Part shown: piece after piece, positions 36,770-46,603 of the stretch
Numbering within the stretch: position 1 is the first letter of the stretch
Layout of the letters: every line of letters begins with the position of its first letter
Source of the DNA: Paracoccaceae bacterium
GTDB lineage: Bacteria; Pseudomonadota; Alphaproteobacteria; Rhodobacterales; Rhodobacteraceae
NCBI GenBank assembly: GCA_004153385.1
Contig: SDAL01000001.1
Span: 1,364,001 to 1,428,000 of the forward strand
Direction: 5' to 3'
DNA: 64,000 nt
The notes under the pieces: generated by a model
The model's database searches: none
What the model was told of the DNA's origin: nothing
The model's input: the letters and a program-made list of their open reading frames with translations, nothing else
Made by a program: the position numbers and the translations under genes

Positions 36770-38161
36770 CTATCGTTCGGTGAGTTTCAGTTCGATCCTG
36801 CGGTTCTGCGCACGTGCCTCGGGGCTGTTGCCTTCGGCCACGGGGCGGTATTGGCCAAACCCGGTGGCGGCCAGCCGCTTGGGATCAAAATCCAGATCGT
36901 CGATCATATAGCGCACGACCGAAAGCGCACGCGCCTGACTTAGCTCCCAGTTGTCGCGAAACAATCCGTTGCCGCTTAGCGGGGTGGTATCGGTATGTCC
37001 GTCCACGCGGATGATCCAGTCGATTTCCGGGGGGATTTCGGCCGCCAGATCGCTTAGCAACTGGCTCACCTGTGCAATCTGACGGCGCCCTTCGGCGCGC
37101 AGGTCGGCAGAGCCTGCATCAAACAGCACCTCCGAGGAGAACACGAACCGGTCCCCAACCACTTTGATCCCTTCGCGCCCTGCCAGAATCTGCGAAAGAC
37201 GTCCGAAAAATTCGGAACGGTATCGGGTCAGGTCTTTTGCCTCGTCTTCCGCCTTGAGGCGTGCAGCCTCTTCCAGTTCGGCACGGCGTTTTTGTTCTGC
37301 AGCCAGCCGCGCCAGCGCCGAATTAAGCTGGTTGCCCAAACTGTCAATTTCGGATTTGGAAGCCTGCGCACGATCGCGATTGTCATCCAAAATCGCCTGT
37401 ACCTGCCCCAACTGGCCGCGCAGCGCGGCGATTTGCTGGTTGAGCAACTCAACCTTGCGCGCGGCATCCTGCGAAATACCTTTTTGCTGGGCCAGCGTTT
37501 GTTCGGCCACGGCGCGCAAAGCGGCCTGCCGCTCTGCTTCGGACATCTGGGTGTCCAGCTCTGTTTGCAAATCCTCGCGTGCGGCCTGTGCGGCGGCCAG
37601 CTTGGTCAAAGTATCTTCCGCCTGTTTGCGCGCCTCCTCCAGCGCAAGCGTCATGGTTGCGATCTCATCGCCGGAAGATTTCAGCCGCTCGCGCAATTGC
37701 TCGACAGTTTCCTTGCTCAAACGCAGCTGGTCGCTGGCCACCGAAGCCGCGCCTTGTGCCACATCCCGCGCAGACGCAAGGGCGGCGACGCGCGCCTCGA
37801 ATGCGGTGATCTTTTCGGCCGCCTCATCCAAAGCGTCACTGCGCATCTGCAGTTCGCTTGTCAGATTGGCGATCATCGTATCTTGGGCCGAGCTGCGGCT
37901 TTGGGCCTCGTCCACCTCGCCTTCAAGGGCCACCACCTTGCTGCGCGACACAGACAGGGCATCTGCAAGGCTCGCCACCTGTTTCGTCAACGCGCCCAAT
38001 TCGCTTTCCTGCGTACTGACGGTTTCACGCAGCACTGACTGCACCACCATGAAAATGCTCAGAACAAACATCAAAATCAATAAAAGCGCGGTCATCGCAT
38101 CCACGAAACCGGGCCAGATATTGTTGGAAAACCGCTGTGATCCGCGCCGTGCAAGTGCCAT
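36770..38161 (-). CDS. MotB/OmpA-like peptidoglycan-binding membrane protein with long coiled coil
   Basis: 463 residues. One N-terminal membrane helix (about 19-44) starts with D21 in FVDAMTALLLILMF, the position of the proton-binding aspartate of MotB/TolR/ExbD proteins. A predicted coiled coil of about 230 residues follows (45-300), then an OmpA-type peptidoglycan-binding domain (about 330-460; SQARALSVVRYM, QNRRIELKL). It directly follows the MotA/ExbB-like gene (adjacent stop and start). Flagellar genes are absent here, so this is not the flagellar stator by context. Role probably in envelope force transmission or maintenance; unproven. Confidence 0.82.
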   Translation of the reverse strand: MALARRGSQRFSNNIWPGFVDAMTALLLILMFVLSIFMVVQSVLRETVSTQESELGALTKQVASLADALSVSRSKVVALEGEVDEAQSRSSAQDTMIANLTSELQMRSDALDEAAEKITAFEARVAALASARDVAQGAASVASDQLRLSKETVEQLRERLKSSGDEIATMTLALEEARKQAEDTLTKLAAAQAAREDLQTELDTQMSEAERQAALRAVAEQTLAQQKGISQDAARKVELLNQQIAALRGQLGQVQAILDDNRDRAQASKSEIDSLGNQLNSALARLAAEQKRRAELEEAARLKAEDEAKDLTRYRSEFFGRLSQILAGREGIKVVGDRFVFSSEVLFDAGSADLRAEGRRQIAQVSQLLSDLAAEIPPEIDWIIRVDGHTDTTPLSGNGLFRDNWELSQARALSVVRYMIDDLDFDPKRLAATGFGQYRPVAEGNSPEARAQNRRIELKLTER

Positions 38162-39376
38162 TTACTGCTCCCGCGGGCGGTGCAGAATCGCACGCGTCAT
38201 CGCGGCGAAATCATTGCGCAGCTCGGCCATGGTTTCCTGACGTCCGGCAGATACCTCCTCCAGCATCCGGCTCATTTGCTCGTCGATAGAGCGCATGCGC
38301 TGGCGCAGTTCGGTTTCGTTCTGCATCGTCTGATCGGAGCCATAATAGGCCGCGACCGTATCCAGCGCCTCGACCAGCCCCTCCTGGCCCGCGGCCATAC
38401 GGCTCAGCGCTTCGGATTGCGCGGCACGCGACGAAACTTCCTGCCCCAATCGGTCCGTCAGCGTTTCAAGCGCATAGGCCATCTGGCCAAGGCTGCCATC
38501 CACCTGCCTGCGCGATGTTTCGGCGGCGGCAAACATCTGCTGCAGCTTTTCCATCTGTTCGGCCATGTGATCAAGAATTTCCGCCACGGCGGAGGCCTCC
38601 CCCTCGCCGTCACCTGCCGCAAAACTCAGACGCGTGATCGAACTGAGCCATTCCTCCAGTTCGCGGTAGAACCGGTTCTGGCCATGGGTCACGAACAGTT
38701 CCAGCAGCCCCACTACAAGGGACCCCGCAAGACCGAGCAGTGACGAGGAGAACGCCGTGCCCATGCCGCCCAACTGGCTTTCCAGCCCGCTCATCAGATT
38801 GTCAAACACCGACAGGCCGCTCTCGCCCTCTTGCGGGGCCAGCGCGCGGATTGTGTCCACCACCGCAGGCACTGTGGTCGCAAGGCCGTAAAACGTTCCC
38901 AAAAGCCCCAAAAAGATCAGCAAACCAGAGATATAGCGCGTGATATCGCGGCCCTCGTCAATCCGGCTTGCAACAGATTCCAGAATCGAGCGGCTGGCGG
39001 TATTGGCAATGCGGTTGCGTTGGCGGGTGCCCAACAGCGCAGCCAATGGTGCCAGCATCGAGGGGGCGCGGTGATCGGGACGTCCCGGCCGGTCCGCGGC
39101 GAAACTTTCCAGCCAGCTGACCGCTTTCATCAGTTGCAGCACCTGCCAGAAACAGGCCAGCACGCCGAACACGAACGCCCCCGCGATCACCCCGTTCAAC
39201 CACGGGTTTGCCAGAAAGATCGGATAGATGCGGGCATAGGCGAATACACCGCCCGTCCCGACAAGGCCCAGCACAATCAGCATCATCAGGCTTTGGCGCA
39301 CGGGCTGCGAAAATTGCGGGGTCAGCTTGGTCTTCGGCTTCATTGAAATCCCATTCGCCTGAGTGTGCTCGGTCAT
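38162..39376 (-). CDS. MotA/TolQ/ExbB-like proton channel protein
   Basis: About 404 residues with helices near 30-52, 60-85, 150-175 and 220-245. The central part LLIFLGLLGTFYGLATTVPAV and LGGMGTAFSSSLLGLAGSLVVG matches the MotA/TolQ/ExbB pore region. A long hydrophilic C-terminal part (about 270-404) with heptad character extends it well beyond ExbB (about 240 residues). Start at MTEHTQANG (39376) is preferred; ATG 39343 is an alternative. It is stoichiometrically paired with the next gene, the two forming a likely ion-driven stator-like complex. Confidence 0.82.
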   Translation of the reverse strand: MTEHTQANGISMKPKTKLTPQFSQPVRQSLMMLIVLGLVGTGGVFAYARIYPIFLANPWLNGVIAGAFVFGVLACFWQVLQLMKAVSWLESFAADRPGRPDHRAPSMLAPLAALLGTRQRNRIANTASRSILESVASRIDEGRDITRYISGLLIFLGLLGTFYGLATTVPAVVDTIRALAPQEGESGLSVFDNLMSGLESQLGGMGTAFSSSLLGLAGSLVVGLLELFVTHGQNRFYRELEEWLSSITRLSFAAGDGEGEASAVAEILDHMAEQMEKLQQMFAAAETSRRQVDGSLGQMAYALETLTDRLGQEVSSRAAQSEALSRMAAGQEGLVEALDTVAAYYGSDQTMQNETELRQRMRSIDEQMSRMLEEVSAGRQETMAELRNDFAAMTRAILHRPREQ

Positions 39377-39460
39377 TGGCCAAAAGCCTAGCCGCGCCCT
39401 GCCCCACATCCAAGCACTAACCCGCTGCAAAGACCGCAAACTGTGATGTTTATCCGCAGC

Positions 39461-39997
39461 CTATGGCGTGGATAGCGCACCCACCCGCGCCACAAGCCAC
39501 TCCAGATCGGGATCATGCACCCCAAGCGCGCGCAAATGATCCGCGGTCTGGACCAGATAATCGCGATTGGGGCCTTTGCTGCCACTGGCCTGCGCGATGA
39601 TGCGGGCTTGGGCCTCTAGGGGCAGATCGCAATATTGCGGATGTGTGCGCTCTATCACATAGGTAATGGCGCGCACCCGACGCCCGTCGCAAAGATCGAT
39701 CATAAGGCTGATCTCGCGATACGCATTCGAGATCAGCTCGCGCGCACGCACCGCATCCAGCACATGCGCGCGGTCGCTCGCAGGCACCGCCATGGCCAAC
39801 CCTTCGATACGCGCCTTGGCATCGGCATCAAGCGCCAGCACCAGACCGGGTGAGGCGGTGGTGCCGCGGTAATGGATCGAGCGCATACAGAACGTGCGCC
39901 GCCATCCCGATGCCTGCGCGGGCACCTGCTCGGACGGCGCAAATCCGGGGTTCCAGATCAGCGAACCGTAGCCGAAGATCCATAATGTCTCGTTCAT
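39461..39997 (-). CDS. ChaC-like gamma-glutamylcyclotransferase
   Basis: 178-residue GGCT-fold enzyme expected to cleave glutathione to 5-oxoproline and Cys-Gly. The FGYGSLIW signature near the N-terminus, the strand MRSIHYRGTT, and the catalytic-Glu region RARELISNAYREI are present. Start ATG 39997 follows AAAGGACC; an upstream in-frame ATG lacks a site. Divergent from the DUF2125 gene. Confidence 0.9.
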   Translation of the reverse strand: MNETLWIFGYGSLIWNPGFAPSEQVPAQASGWRRTFCMRSIHYRGTTASPGLVLALDADAKARIEGLAMAVPASDRAHVLDAVRARELISNAYREISLMIDLCDGRRVRAITYVIERTHPQYCDLPLEAQARIIAQASGSKGPNRDYLVQTADHLRALGVHDPDLEWLVARVGALSTP

Positions 39998-40060
39998 TAC
40001 TCTGGTCCTTTCGCCCATTGCCACATACATGTGAGGCACAGCGCGGTGAAGAGGGTACCA

Positions 40061-41119
40061 ATGAAGAAACTGCTCGCATTTCTAATCGTCTTGATTGTGG
40101 CCTTCAGCGGCTATTGGTTTTTTGCCGCAGGACAGATCGAACACCGCGCCCGCGATTTTGCCAATCAGGCGGCCCGGAACGGCTGGGGCAATGCCGAGGC
40201 GGTTTCGGTTTCGGGCTATCCGCTGCGGTTCGATCTCACCATACGCCAGCCAGACATCGCCCCGCGCGGCGGGCGCTTTGGCTGGCATCCCGACTGGATC
40301 AGGTTAAGCGCACCCAGCTATGCGCCCAACAAGATTACCGCGCTCATGCCGGATGCGCAAAATCTGACACTTGGCGGCACGACTTACACGCTGAAATCGG
40401 ATCGTCCGCACGCGGCCCTGAATGTGGCGCTGCGCAGCGGGCTGCCCCTGCGCGAGGCCAGCGTATCGCTGGAGCGCCCGCAAATCGCCAGCACCAACGG
40501 CGAGGCCTTTACCAATGCCCGCGATGTGAACACGACCATCACCGCCCAATCCGCCGAAGACGGCGCGATCGGCGCGCCCGATCAGGTGGGGCAGGTGATC
40601 ACCCCTGCCTATGCCTATCATGTGGATATGGTGCTCAATGATCTGGAACTGCCCACAGGGTTGCTGGAACGCCTGCTGAAAGACGCCCCTCTTGCCAACC
40701 GGCTCGAACAGATCCGTCTGGATGCCACGCTCGGCACCAAGGCACCGCTTGATCAAAACAGCCTTGCGGTTCTGCCGCCGGTGCAAACCCTGCGCGTGGA
40801 CGGGTTAAACCTGACATGGGACGGCAAGGTGGCCAATGCCACGGGCGCGCTGGCAATTAACGACGCCGGCCAACCCGAGGGCGAGCTGACATTTTCCACA
40901 CCAGATTGGAAAGCATGGCTGGAGGTCGCTGTTCAGGCCGGAATCATCCCGCAAAACCGGATGTTTATCGTGCAAGGCTTGCTGGGCCAGATGGTGGGTG
41001 ATGGTGACACGCAGGATCTATCGCTGCCGCTGACCTTCCGTGCGGGCCAGATGAAGCTTGGCCCCTTGCCGTTGGGACCTGCGCCGGTCATCCAGCCTGC
41101 AACGGTCCCTGCCCCGTAA
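40061..41119 (+). CDS. DUF2125 family periplasmic/membrane-anchored protein
   Basis: 352 residues. N-terminal signal-anchor (MKKLLAFLIVLIVAFSGYWFF) then a beta-rich domain rich in G-Y-P-x-R-F patterns (SVSGYPLRFDLTIRQPDI), typical of DUF2125 proteins of alphaproteobacteria. They resemble AsmA/lipid-transport-like beta proteins, but no function is established. ATG 40061 follows GAGGG. Located between chaC and tyrC, a constant neighbourhood in Rhodobacterales as far as I recall. Confidence 0.82.
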   Translation: MKKLLAFLIVLIVAFSGYWFFAAGQIEHRARDFANQAARNGWGNAEAVSVSGYPLRFDLTIRQPDIAPRGGRFGWHPDWIRLSAPSYAPNKITALMPDAQNLTLGGTTYTLKSDRPHAALNVALRSGLPLREASVSLERPQIASTNGEAFTNARDVNTTITAQSAEDGAIGAPDQVGQVITPAYAYHVDMVLNDLELPTGLLERLLKDAPLANRLEQIRLDATLGTKAPLDQNSLAVLPPVQTLRVDGLNLTWDGKVANATGALAINDAGQPEGELTFSTPDWKAWLEVAVQAGIIPQNRMFIVQGLLGQMVGDGDTQDLSLPLTFRAGQMKLGPLPLGPAPVIQPATVPAP

Positions 41120-41133
41120 GGCACCCCCTGTCG

Positions 41134-41162
41134 CGGCCTGCCAAAGCCCACAGGCAGGGCCG
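41134..41162. terminator. Hairpin between convergent DUF2125 and tyrC genes
   Basis: CGGCCTGCC paired with GGCAGGGCCG (one bulge), 10-base loop, located between the stops at 41119 and 41186. No T-run, so only a possible terminator. Confidence 0.4.
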
Positions 41163-41185
41163 TGATGCGGGGGGGACGCCTATGA

Positions 41186-42112
41186 TTACACGTCGTGGTC
41201 TTTTGAAACAGCCGAACGACCGAAATCGGGGGCTTCGGTGTCCTGACCGGCCTCCACAATACCGCGACGCAGGGCGCGGGTACGGGTGAAATAGTCATGT
41301 AGCAGATCGCCGTCACCCGTCCGGATCGCACGCTGCAACATGAACAGTTCTTCGCTAAACCGCCCCAGCACATCCAGCGTCGCATCTTTGTTGGTCAGAA
41401 AGACATCGCGCCACATCGTAGGGTCGGATGCCGCGATACGGGTGAAATCACGAAACCCCGAGGCCGAATATTTCACGATCTCGGACTGGCTGACACGACG
41501 CACGTGATCGGCCACACCAACCATCGTGTAGGCGATCAGGTGCGGGCAATGCGAGGTAACGGCCAATGTAATGTCATGGTGCGGAGCATCCATCGTATCG
41601 ACATTCGCCCCAAGCCCCTCAAGAAACAGGCGCAACTGTGACACCGCCTGAGGATCGGCATCCTCCATCGGGGTCAGCAGCCACCACCGGTTGACGAACA
41701 ATGTGGCAAAGCCCGACCGCGGGCCGGATTGTTCGGTTCCGGCAAGCGGATGACCGGGGATGAAATGGACGCCTTGCGGCACCCACGGGGCCACAGCATC
41801 AATCACTGCCTGTTTGACGGAGCCCACATCGGAAAGCGTCGCGCCCTGCTTGAGATGGGGCGCGATCTGCTCGGCCACGCCCCCCATGACACCCACAGGC
41901 ACGCATAGCAGCACCAGATCGGCATCTGCCACGGCCTCTGCCGCGCTGTCGCACAGGGTATCGACAAGCCCGATTTCTGCGGCGTCCGTGCGCGCCTGCG
42001 CGCTGGCATCATAGCCAGACACCTCGGCCGCGAGTTTTTTCCAGCGCACGGCATGTGCGACCGAGGACGCGATCAAACCAAGACCGATCAATGCGACCTT
42101 TTGATACCTCAT
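41186..42112 (-). CDS. tyrC: Prephenate/arogenate dehydrogenase
   Basis: 308 residues; oxidative decarboxylation of prephenate or arogenate in tyrosine synthesis. N-terminal NAD-binding loop G10-L-G12-L-I-A-S in [29 protein letters not shown] is the diagnostic active-site stretch, and the C-terminal helical dimer domain starts near SHCPHLIAY. Start ATG overlaps the hisC stop by four bases (ATGA). Pairing with an aromatic-capable aminotransferase supports the tyrosine route. Confidence 0.93.
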   Translation of the reverse strand: MRYQKVALIGLGLIASSVAHAVRWKKLAAEVSGYDASAQARTDAAEIGLVDTLCDSAAEAVADADLVLLCVPVGVMGGVAEQIAPHLKQGATLSDVGSVKQAVIDAVAPWVPQGVHFIPGHPLAGTEQSGPRSGFATLFVNRWWLLTPMEDADPQAVSQLRLFLEGLGANVDTMDAPHHDITLAVTSHCPHLIAYTMVGVADHVRRVSQSEIVKYSASGFRDFTRIAASDPTMWRDVFLTNKDATLDVLGRFSEELFMLQRAIRTGDGDLLHDYFTRTRALRRGIVEAGQDTEAPDFGRSAVSKDHDV

Positions 42113-43212
42113 ACGAGATCGCCCGCCATGTAATGCGCTTTGAACTGGCCGATCAGATGCGCCACGCGGCGGCACGATGGCTCATCGCCCACCGTGATAC
42201 GCAGGCAGTGGGGCAGTTTATAGCTGGAGACACGCCGCACGATCATCCCTTCGCCTTGCAGGTACAGGTCGCAGGCCTCGGCCTCGGCGGGGCCAGAGAA
42301 CCGCGCGAGAATGAAATTCGCAGTCGAGGTATCGGAGGGCACGCCTTTTTCGGCCAAGGCTTCCGCCAACCATGCGCGCAGGCGGGCGTTATCTGTCCGG
42401 CACCGCGTGACCCAGTCCTGATCGCGCACCGCCGCCTCGGCTGTTTCAAGCTGTACGGTGGACAGGTTGAACGGGCCCTTGATCCGGTTGAGCACATCAA
42501 TGATGCCCTGCGGCCCGTAGCCCCAGCCAATGCGCAAACCACCCAGTCCGTAAATCTTCGAAAACGTCCGCGTCATCACGACATTGGGCAACCGTCCGGC
42601 AAGTTCGGCACCGCCGTCATAGCCTTCGACATATTCCGAATAGGCCGAATCGATCACCAAAATCGCTTGCGGCGGCAGGTTTTTGGCCAGTCGTTCCAAC
42701 TCCGTCACGGCAATCATCGTACCGGTTGGATTGTTGGGATTTGCGATAAAAACCAGCTTGGTGCGTTCGGTGCAGGCCGCCAAAATGGCATCCACATCGG
42801 TTGTGCGGTCGCATTCCTTCACCTCGACAGGCGTGCCGCCTGCGGCGAGTGTCGAGATGCGGTACATCAGGAACCCGTGCTCGGTGAACACCACTTCCGA
42901 TCCTTGACCGACATAGGCCTGACACAGCAGGTGCAGGATCTCGTCGGATCCGACACCGCAAATCACGCGCTCGGCCTCTAGCGCATGCACATCCGCAATT
43001 GCCTGACGCAGCCCCATGTGATGGGTGTTGGGATAACGGTGCATGGAATGGGCGCATTTGGCAAAGGCCTCTTTGGCCTTGTCGGACGGGCCGAACGGAT
43101 TCTCGTTCGAGCTGAGCTTGACCGCATTGGCCTGCCCCGCGACTGTCGCCGCCCCCCCTACGTATTGCGCAATATCCAGAATTCCCGGTTGCGGCTGGAT
43201 CTGATCTGTCAT
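42109..43212 (-). CDS. hisC: Histidinol-phosphate / aromatic aminotransferase
   Basis: 367-residue class I/II PLP aminotransferase. PLP lysine K219 in [26 protein letters not shown] at 159-165 and the N-terminal [13 protein letters not shown] are HisC markers. Start ATG 43212; the open frame upstream is not conserved. The overlap with tyrC suggests a main role in tyrosine/phenylalanine transamination, with histidinol-phosphate activity also possible. Confidence 0.92.
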   Translation of the reverse strand: MTDQIQPQPGILDIAQYVGGAATVAGQANAVKLSSNENPFGPSDKAKEAFAKCAHSMHRYPNTHHMGLRQAIADVHALEAERVICGVGSDEILHLLCQAYVGQGSEVVFTEHGFLMYRISTLAAGGTPVEVKECDRTTDVDAILAACTERTKLVFIANPNNPTGTMIAVTELERLAKNLPPQAILVIDSAYSEYVEGYDGGAELAGRLPNVVMTRTFSKIYGLGGLRIGWGYGPQGIIDVLNRIKGPFNLSTVQLETAEAAVRDQDWVTRCRTDNARLRAWLAEALAEKGVPSDTSTANFILARFSGPAEAEACDLYLQGEGMIVRRVSSYKLPHCLRITVGDEPSCRRVAHLIGQFKAHYMAGDLV

Positions 43213-43350
43213 GTGCGTCTGTCCCCGGCTTTCATCGCAGCAATAAAGCCCGGACAACAGGTTTTCCAGCAATCTTTTACGGGTGGCAGATATGCGCGGT
43301 TTTTGGGACGCAGTCGATACAGCCTTGCGCGCCCTCCCCCGTTTTACAGC

Positions 43351-43380
43351 AAAAAGCCGCCACGAATACGTGACGGCTTT
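43351..43380 (-). terminator. Intrinsic terminator of rpsD
   Basis: Stem AAAGCCGTCACG/CGTGGCGGCTTT (loop TATT) followed by TT on the minus strand, 48 bases after the rpsD stop. Confidence 0.88.
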
Positions 43381-43427
43381 CGCGCGCTCGGGCACAAACG
43401 ACCCAAGGCAGACTATATCGGCGAAGA

Positions 43428-44048
43428 TTAGTTCTTCGCGTAGAATTCGACAACGAGGTTCGGTTCCATCTGAACAGCGAACGGCACGTCGGCCAGTGCC
43501 GGTGTACGTACGAAGGTTACGGTCAGTTTGGAGGCGTTGAGGTCGAGGTAGTCGGGCACGTCACGCTCTGCGGACTGTTGCGCTTCCAACACCAGCGCCA
43601 TTTGCTTCGACTTGTCGCGCACTTCAACGACATCGCCTTCTTTCACGCGATAGGACGGAATGTTCACGCGTTTGCCGTTTACCAGCACGTGGCCGTGGTT
43701 GACGAATTGACGCGCCGCGAAAACGGTCGGCACGAATTTCGAACGATACACAACCGCGTCCAGACGGCACTCCAGCAGACCGATCAGGTTTTCACCTGTG
43801 TCACCTTTGACACGCTCGGCTTCGGCGTAAATGCGGCGGAATTGTTTCTCGGTCAGGTCACCGTAGTGGCCTTTCAGCTTTTGCTTGGCGCGCAGCTGGA
43901 TACCGAAATCGGACAGTTTGCCTTTGCGGCGCTGACCGTGCTGACCCGGGCCGTATTCACGACGGTTTACCGGCGATTTCGCGCGGCCCCAGATGTTTTC
44001 GCCCATACGGCGGTCGATTTTATACTTGGCAGACGTACGCTTGGTCAC
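43428..44048 (-). CDS. rpsD: 30S ribosomal protein S4
   Basis: 206 residues; primary 16S rRNA-binding protein of the small subunit. [15 protein letters not shown]-like N-terminus, [26 protein letters not shown] is the S4 RNA-binding motif, and it ends LVVEFYAKN. No zinc-cysteine cluster (C-minus form). Alone here, as in other alphaproteobacteria, with its own terminator. Confidence 0.98.
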   Translation of the reverse strand: MTKRTSAKYKIDRRMGENIWGRAKSPVNRREYGPGQHGQRRKGKLSDFGIQLRAKQKLKGHYGDLTEKQFRRIYAEAERVKGDTGENLIGLLECRLDAVVYRSKFVPTVFAARQFVNHGHVLVNGKRVNIPSYRVKEGDVVEVRDKSKQMALVLEAQQSAERDVPDYLDLNASKLTVTFVRTPALADVPFAVQMEPNLVVEFYAKN

Positions 44049-44629
44049 GGCTGATCTCCTTCAAAAGTTGCGAAGGGCGTTGTCCTCCTCCGGCCTGTGA
44101 AACACAGACAGGCGACAGGTTTCCTTTTGCAAGGTCCACCAACACCAAAACACCACGCCCACCCTGTGAAGGGCGGTTGCGGATCGGCGCGCTTATACAG
44201 TGCTGTGCGCGCAAGTAAACCCCCAAACGCGCCCCCCGCCCGGCCTTTCAAGCGCCTGCATACGCCCCAACGCACAGCGCGTAGATCCCCCACATCTGTT
44301 GAAGTGGGGCCGCGCATATGGGTGCGGCCCCTCCCTGCGGTACTGGGGGGGCGCGTGCATCTGTATCTATTCCTGTGGCCCTCGCGGTCACGCCAAAGGG
44401 GCGACGGCGGGACCATCAATGCTATGTGCTTTTACAGCGCGATCAAAATCGCGCACGGATCCATCGCGAAAGATTGTTTCTTTCTTGCATGACAATGCGT
44501 GATAATCCGAAAGAACCTTATGGTTTACCCTGTTATTCCGGCAACAGGTGCGCTATGGCTGCCGCCGAACCGCCGGGGGATGGCCCCCAATTTCAGTCTT
44601 CAAGCCAACGCCCAAGAAGGGAGCAGCCA
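44049..44629. other. Divergent region of rpsD and ilvD with GC hairpins
   Basis: About 580 bases. No gene called; the ilvD frame is open far upstream but lacks a start site. Two hairpins lie on the ilvD leader side: GGGGCCGC/GCGGCCCC (44306-44331) and GCGCGAT-CAAA-ATCGCGC (44437-44454). A short G8-type run occurs at 44344-44351. No T-box or branched-chain leader peptide was seen. Confidence 0.5.
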
Positions 44630-46468
44630 ATGCCCTATTATCGTTCCCGCAGATCAACCCATGGCCGCAACATGGCCGGTGCACGTGGCCTTTGGCGCGC
44701 AACCGGTATGAAAGATGGCGATTTCGGCAAGCCGATTATTGCAGTCGTAAACTCTTTTACCCAGTTTGTGCCGGGCCATGTGCATCTCAAAGACTTGGGT
44801 CAGATGGTCGCACGTGAAATCGAAAACGCAGGCGGTGTGGCCAAAGAATTCAACACGATTGCGGTCGATGACGGGATCGCAATGGGCCATGACGGGATGC
44901 TCTACTCTCTCCCCTCGCGCGAATTGATTGCCGATTCGGTCGAGTATATGGTCAATGCGCATTGCGCCGATGCGATGGTGTGTATCTCGAACTGCGACAA
45001 GATCACCCCGGGTATGATGATGGCCGCGATGCGCCTGAACATTCCGGTCATTTTCGTCTCCGGTGGTCCGATGGAGGCCGGCAAGGTCACGATCGACGAT
45101 CTGGAGCGCGCCGTCGATCTGGTCGATGCGATGGTCGTGGCAGCAGACGAGAGCTATACCGATGAACAGGTCGCGGAATTCGAGGCAAACGCCTGCCCTA
45201 CCTGTGGCTCGTGCTCGGGTATGTTCACCGCGAATTCCATGAACTGTCTGGCCGAGGCTTTGGGCCTTGCGCTACCGGGCAACGGCTCGGTTCTGGCCAC
45301 ACATGCCGACCGCAAGGAGCTGTTTCTCGAGGCCGGCCGCAAGATCGTGGAAATCACGAAAGCCCATTACGAAGAAGAAAAACCCGGCTATCTGCCGCGC
45401 GAAATCGCCTCGTTCAAAGCGTTTGAAAATGCCATGTCGCTCGACATCGCAATGGGTGGATCGACCAATACCGTCCTTCATCTTCTGGCCATCGCCTCAG
45501 AGGGCGAGGTCGATTTCACGATGGACGATATCGACCGCCTTTCCCGCAAGGTACCGGTATTTTGCAAGGTCGCGCCCGCCAAGGCCGATGTCCATATGGA
45601 AGATGTGCACCGCGCAGGCGGCATCATGGCCATCTTGGGCGAGATGAACCGTGCCGGTCTGATCCATTCGGATGTGCGCACCATCCACGCCGACACAATG
45701 GGCGCTGCACTGGCAAAATGGGACGTGGTCACAGCCAATACACCCGAAGTTGACGAATTCTACCGCGCCGCTCCGGGCGGTGTGCGCACCACCGAAGCCT
45801 TCAGCCAGAACCGGCGCTACAAGGATGTCGACCGCGACCGTGAAAACGGTGTGATCCGCAATGTCGAACATGCATTTTCGCAAGATGGCGGTCTGGCCGT
45901 CCTGTTTGGCAATATCGCGCTTGAAGGCTGTATCGTAAAAACTGCAGGTGTGGACGATTCGATCTTGAAATTCTCTGGCCCCGCCAAAGTGTTCGAAGGT
46001 CAGGACGAGGCCGTGTCTGCGATCCTTACAGGCAAGGTCAGCGAAGGCGAGGTTGTCATCATCCGCTACGAAGGCCCGCGCGGTGGTCCGGGTATGCAGG
46101 AAATGCTCTACCCGACATCCTATATCAAATCGAAAGGTTTGGGGGCAAAATGCGCGCTTCTGACGGATGGTCGTTTCTCGGGCGGCACGTCGGGCCTGTC
46201 CATCGGCCATGTCAGCCCCGAGGCCGAAGAGGGTGGCGCGATCGGGCTGGTGGAAACCGGCGACCTGATCGAGATCGACATCCCCAACCGGACGATCAAT
46301 CTGGCTGTAGATGACGCGGTCCTTGCTGCACGCCGCGAAAAGATGGGCCCGACCCCGTGGAAGCCGGCACAGCCGCGCAAACGCGCCGTGTCAACCGCGC
46401 TCAAAGCCTACGCAATGCTCGCCTCGTCTGCGGCCAAGGGCGGTGTGCGTATCCTGCCAGGCGAATAA
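44630..46468 (+). CDS. ilvD: Dihydroxy-acid dehydratase
   Basis: 612 residues; dehydrates 2,3-dihydroxy-isovalerate and -methylvalerate in valine, leucine and isoleucine synthesis. Iron-sulfur cysteines lie in C118-I-S-N-C122 and C189-P-T-C192-G-S-C195-SG. Conserved [15 protein letters not shown] near the C-terminus. ATG 44630 follows AAGGGAG. The length and motifs place it in the long, E. coli-type IlvD group. Confidence 0.96.
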   Translation: MPYYRSRRSTHGRNMAGARGLWRATGMKDGDFGKPIIAVVNSFTQFVPGHVHLKDLGQMVAREIENAGGVAKEFNTIAVDDGIAMGHDGMLYSLPSRELIADSVEYMVNAHCADAMVCISNCDKITPGMMMAAMRLNIPVIFVSGGPMEAGKVTIDDLERAVDLVDAMVVAADESYTDEQVAEFEANACPTCGSCSGMFTANSMNCLAEALGLALPGNGSVLATHADRKELFLEAGRKIVEITKAHYEEEKPGYLPREIASFKAFENAMSLDIAMGGSTNTVLHLLAIASEGEVDFTMDDIDRLSRKVPVFCKVAPAKADVHMEDVHRAGGIMAILGEMNRAGLIHSDVRTIHADTMGAALAKWDVVTANTPEVDEFYRAAPGGVRTTEAFSQNRRYKDVDRDRENGVIRNVEHAFSQDGGLAVLFGNIALEGCIVKTAGVDDSILKFSGPAKVFEGQDEAVSAILTGKVSEGEVVIIRYEGPRGGPGMQEMLYPTSYIKSKGLGAKCALLTDGRFSGGTSGLSIGHVSPEAEEGGAIGLVETGDLIEIDIPNRTINLAVDDAVLAARREKMGPTPWKPAQPRKRAVSTALKAYAMLASSAAKGGVRILPGE

Positions 46469-46526
46469 ACCGGCCACAGGCGCCAGCCGGAGCATCGGGC
46501 CAAGGCCCCGATGCGACATATCGCTT

Positions 46527-46556
46527 AAAGGCCGCCCCTTTTCGGGGCGGCCTTTT
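46527..46556 (+). terminator. Intrinsic terminator of ilvD
   Basis: Stem AAAGGCCGCCCC/GGGGCGGCCTTT with five-base loop and a following T, about 60 bases after the ilvD stop; may also serve the convergent permease gene. A second GC hairpin lies just before it (46491-46513). Confidence 0.88.
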
Positions 46557-46603
46557 CCGTTTGATACAGCCGCCATGGCCTAGATCACCTACGATCACCC
46601 GCG

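Noticed and set aside
36770-39376. Possible Zorya-type defence system (MotA/MotB-like ZorA/ZorB)
   Set aside because: No ZorC/ZorD or ZorE genes next to the pair; the flanks are housekeeping genes (clpA, chaC, tyrC). A conserved envelope role is more likely.
42055-42981. 308-codon plus-strand frame opposite hisC/tyrC
   Set aside because: Antisense shadow; no start site and the opposite strand holds clear genes.
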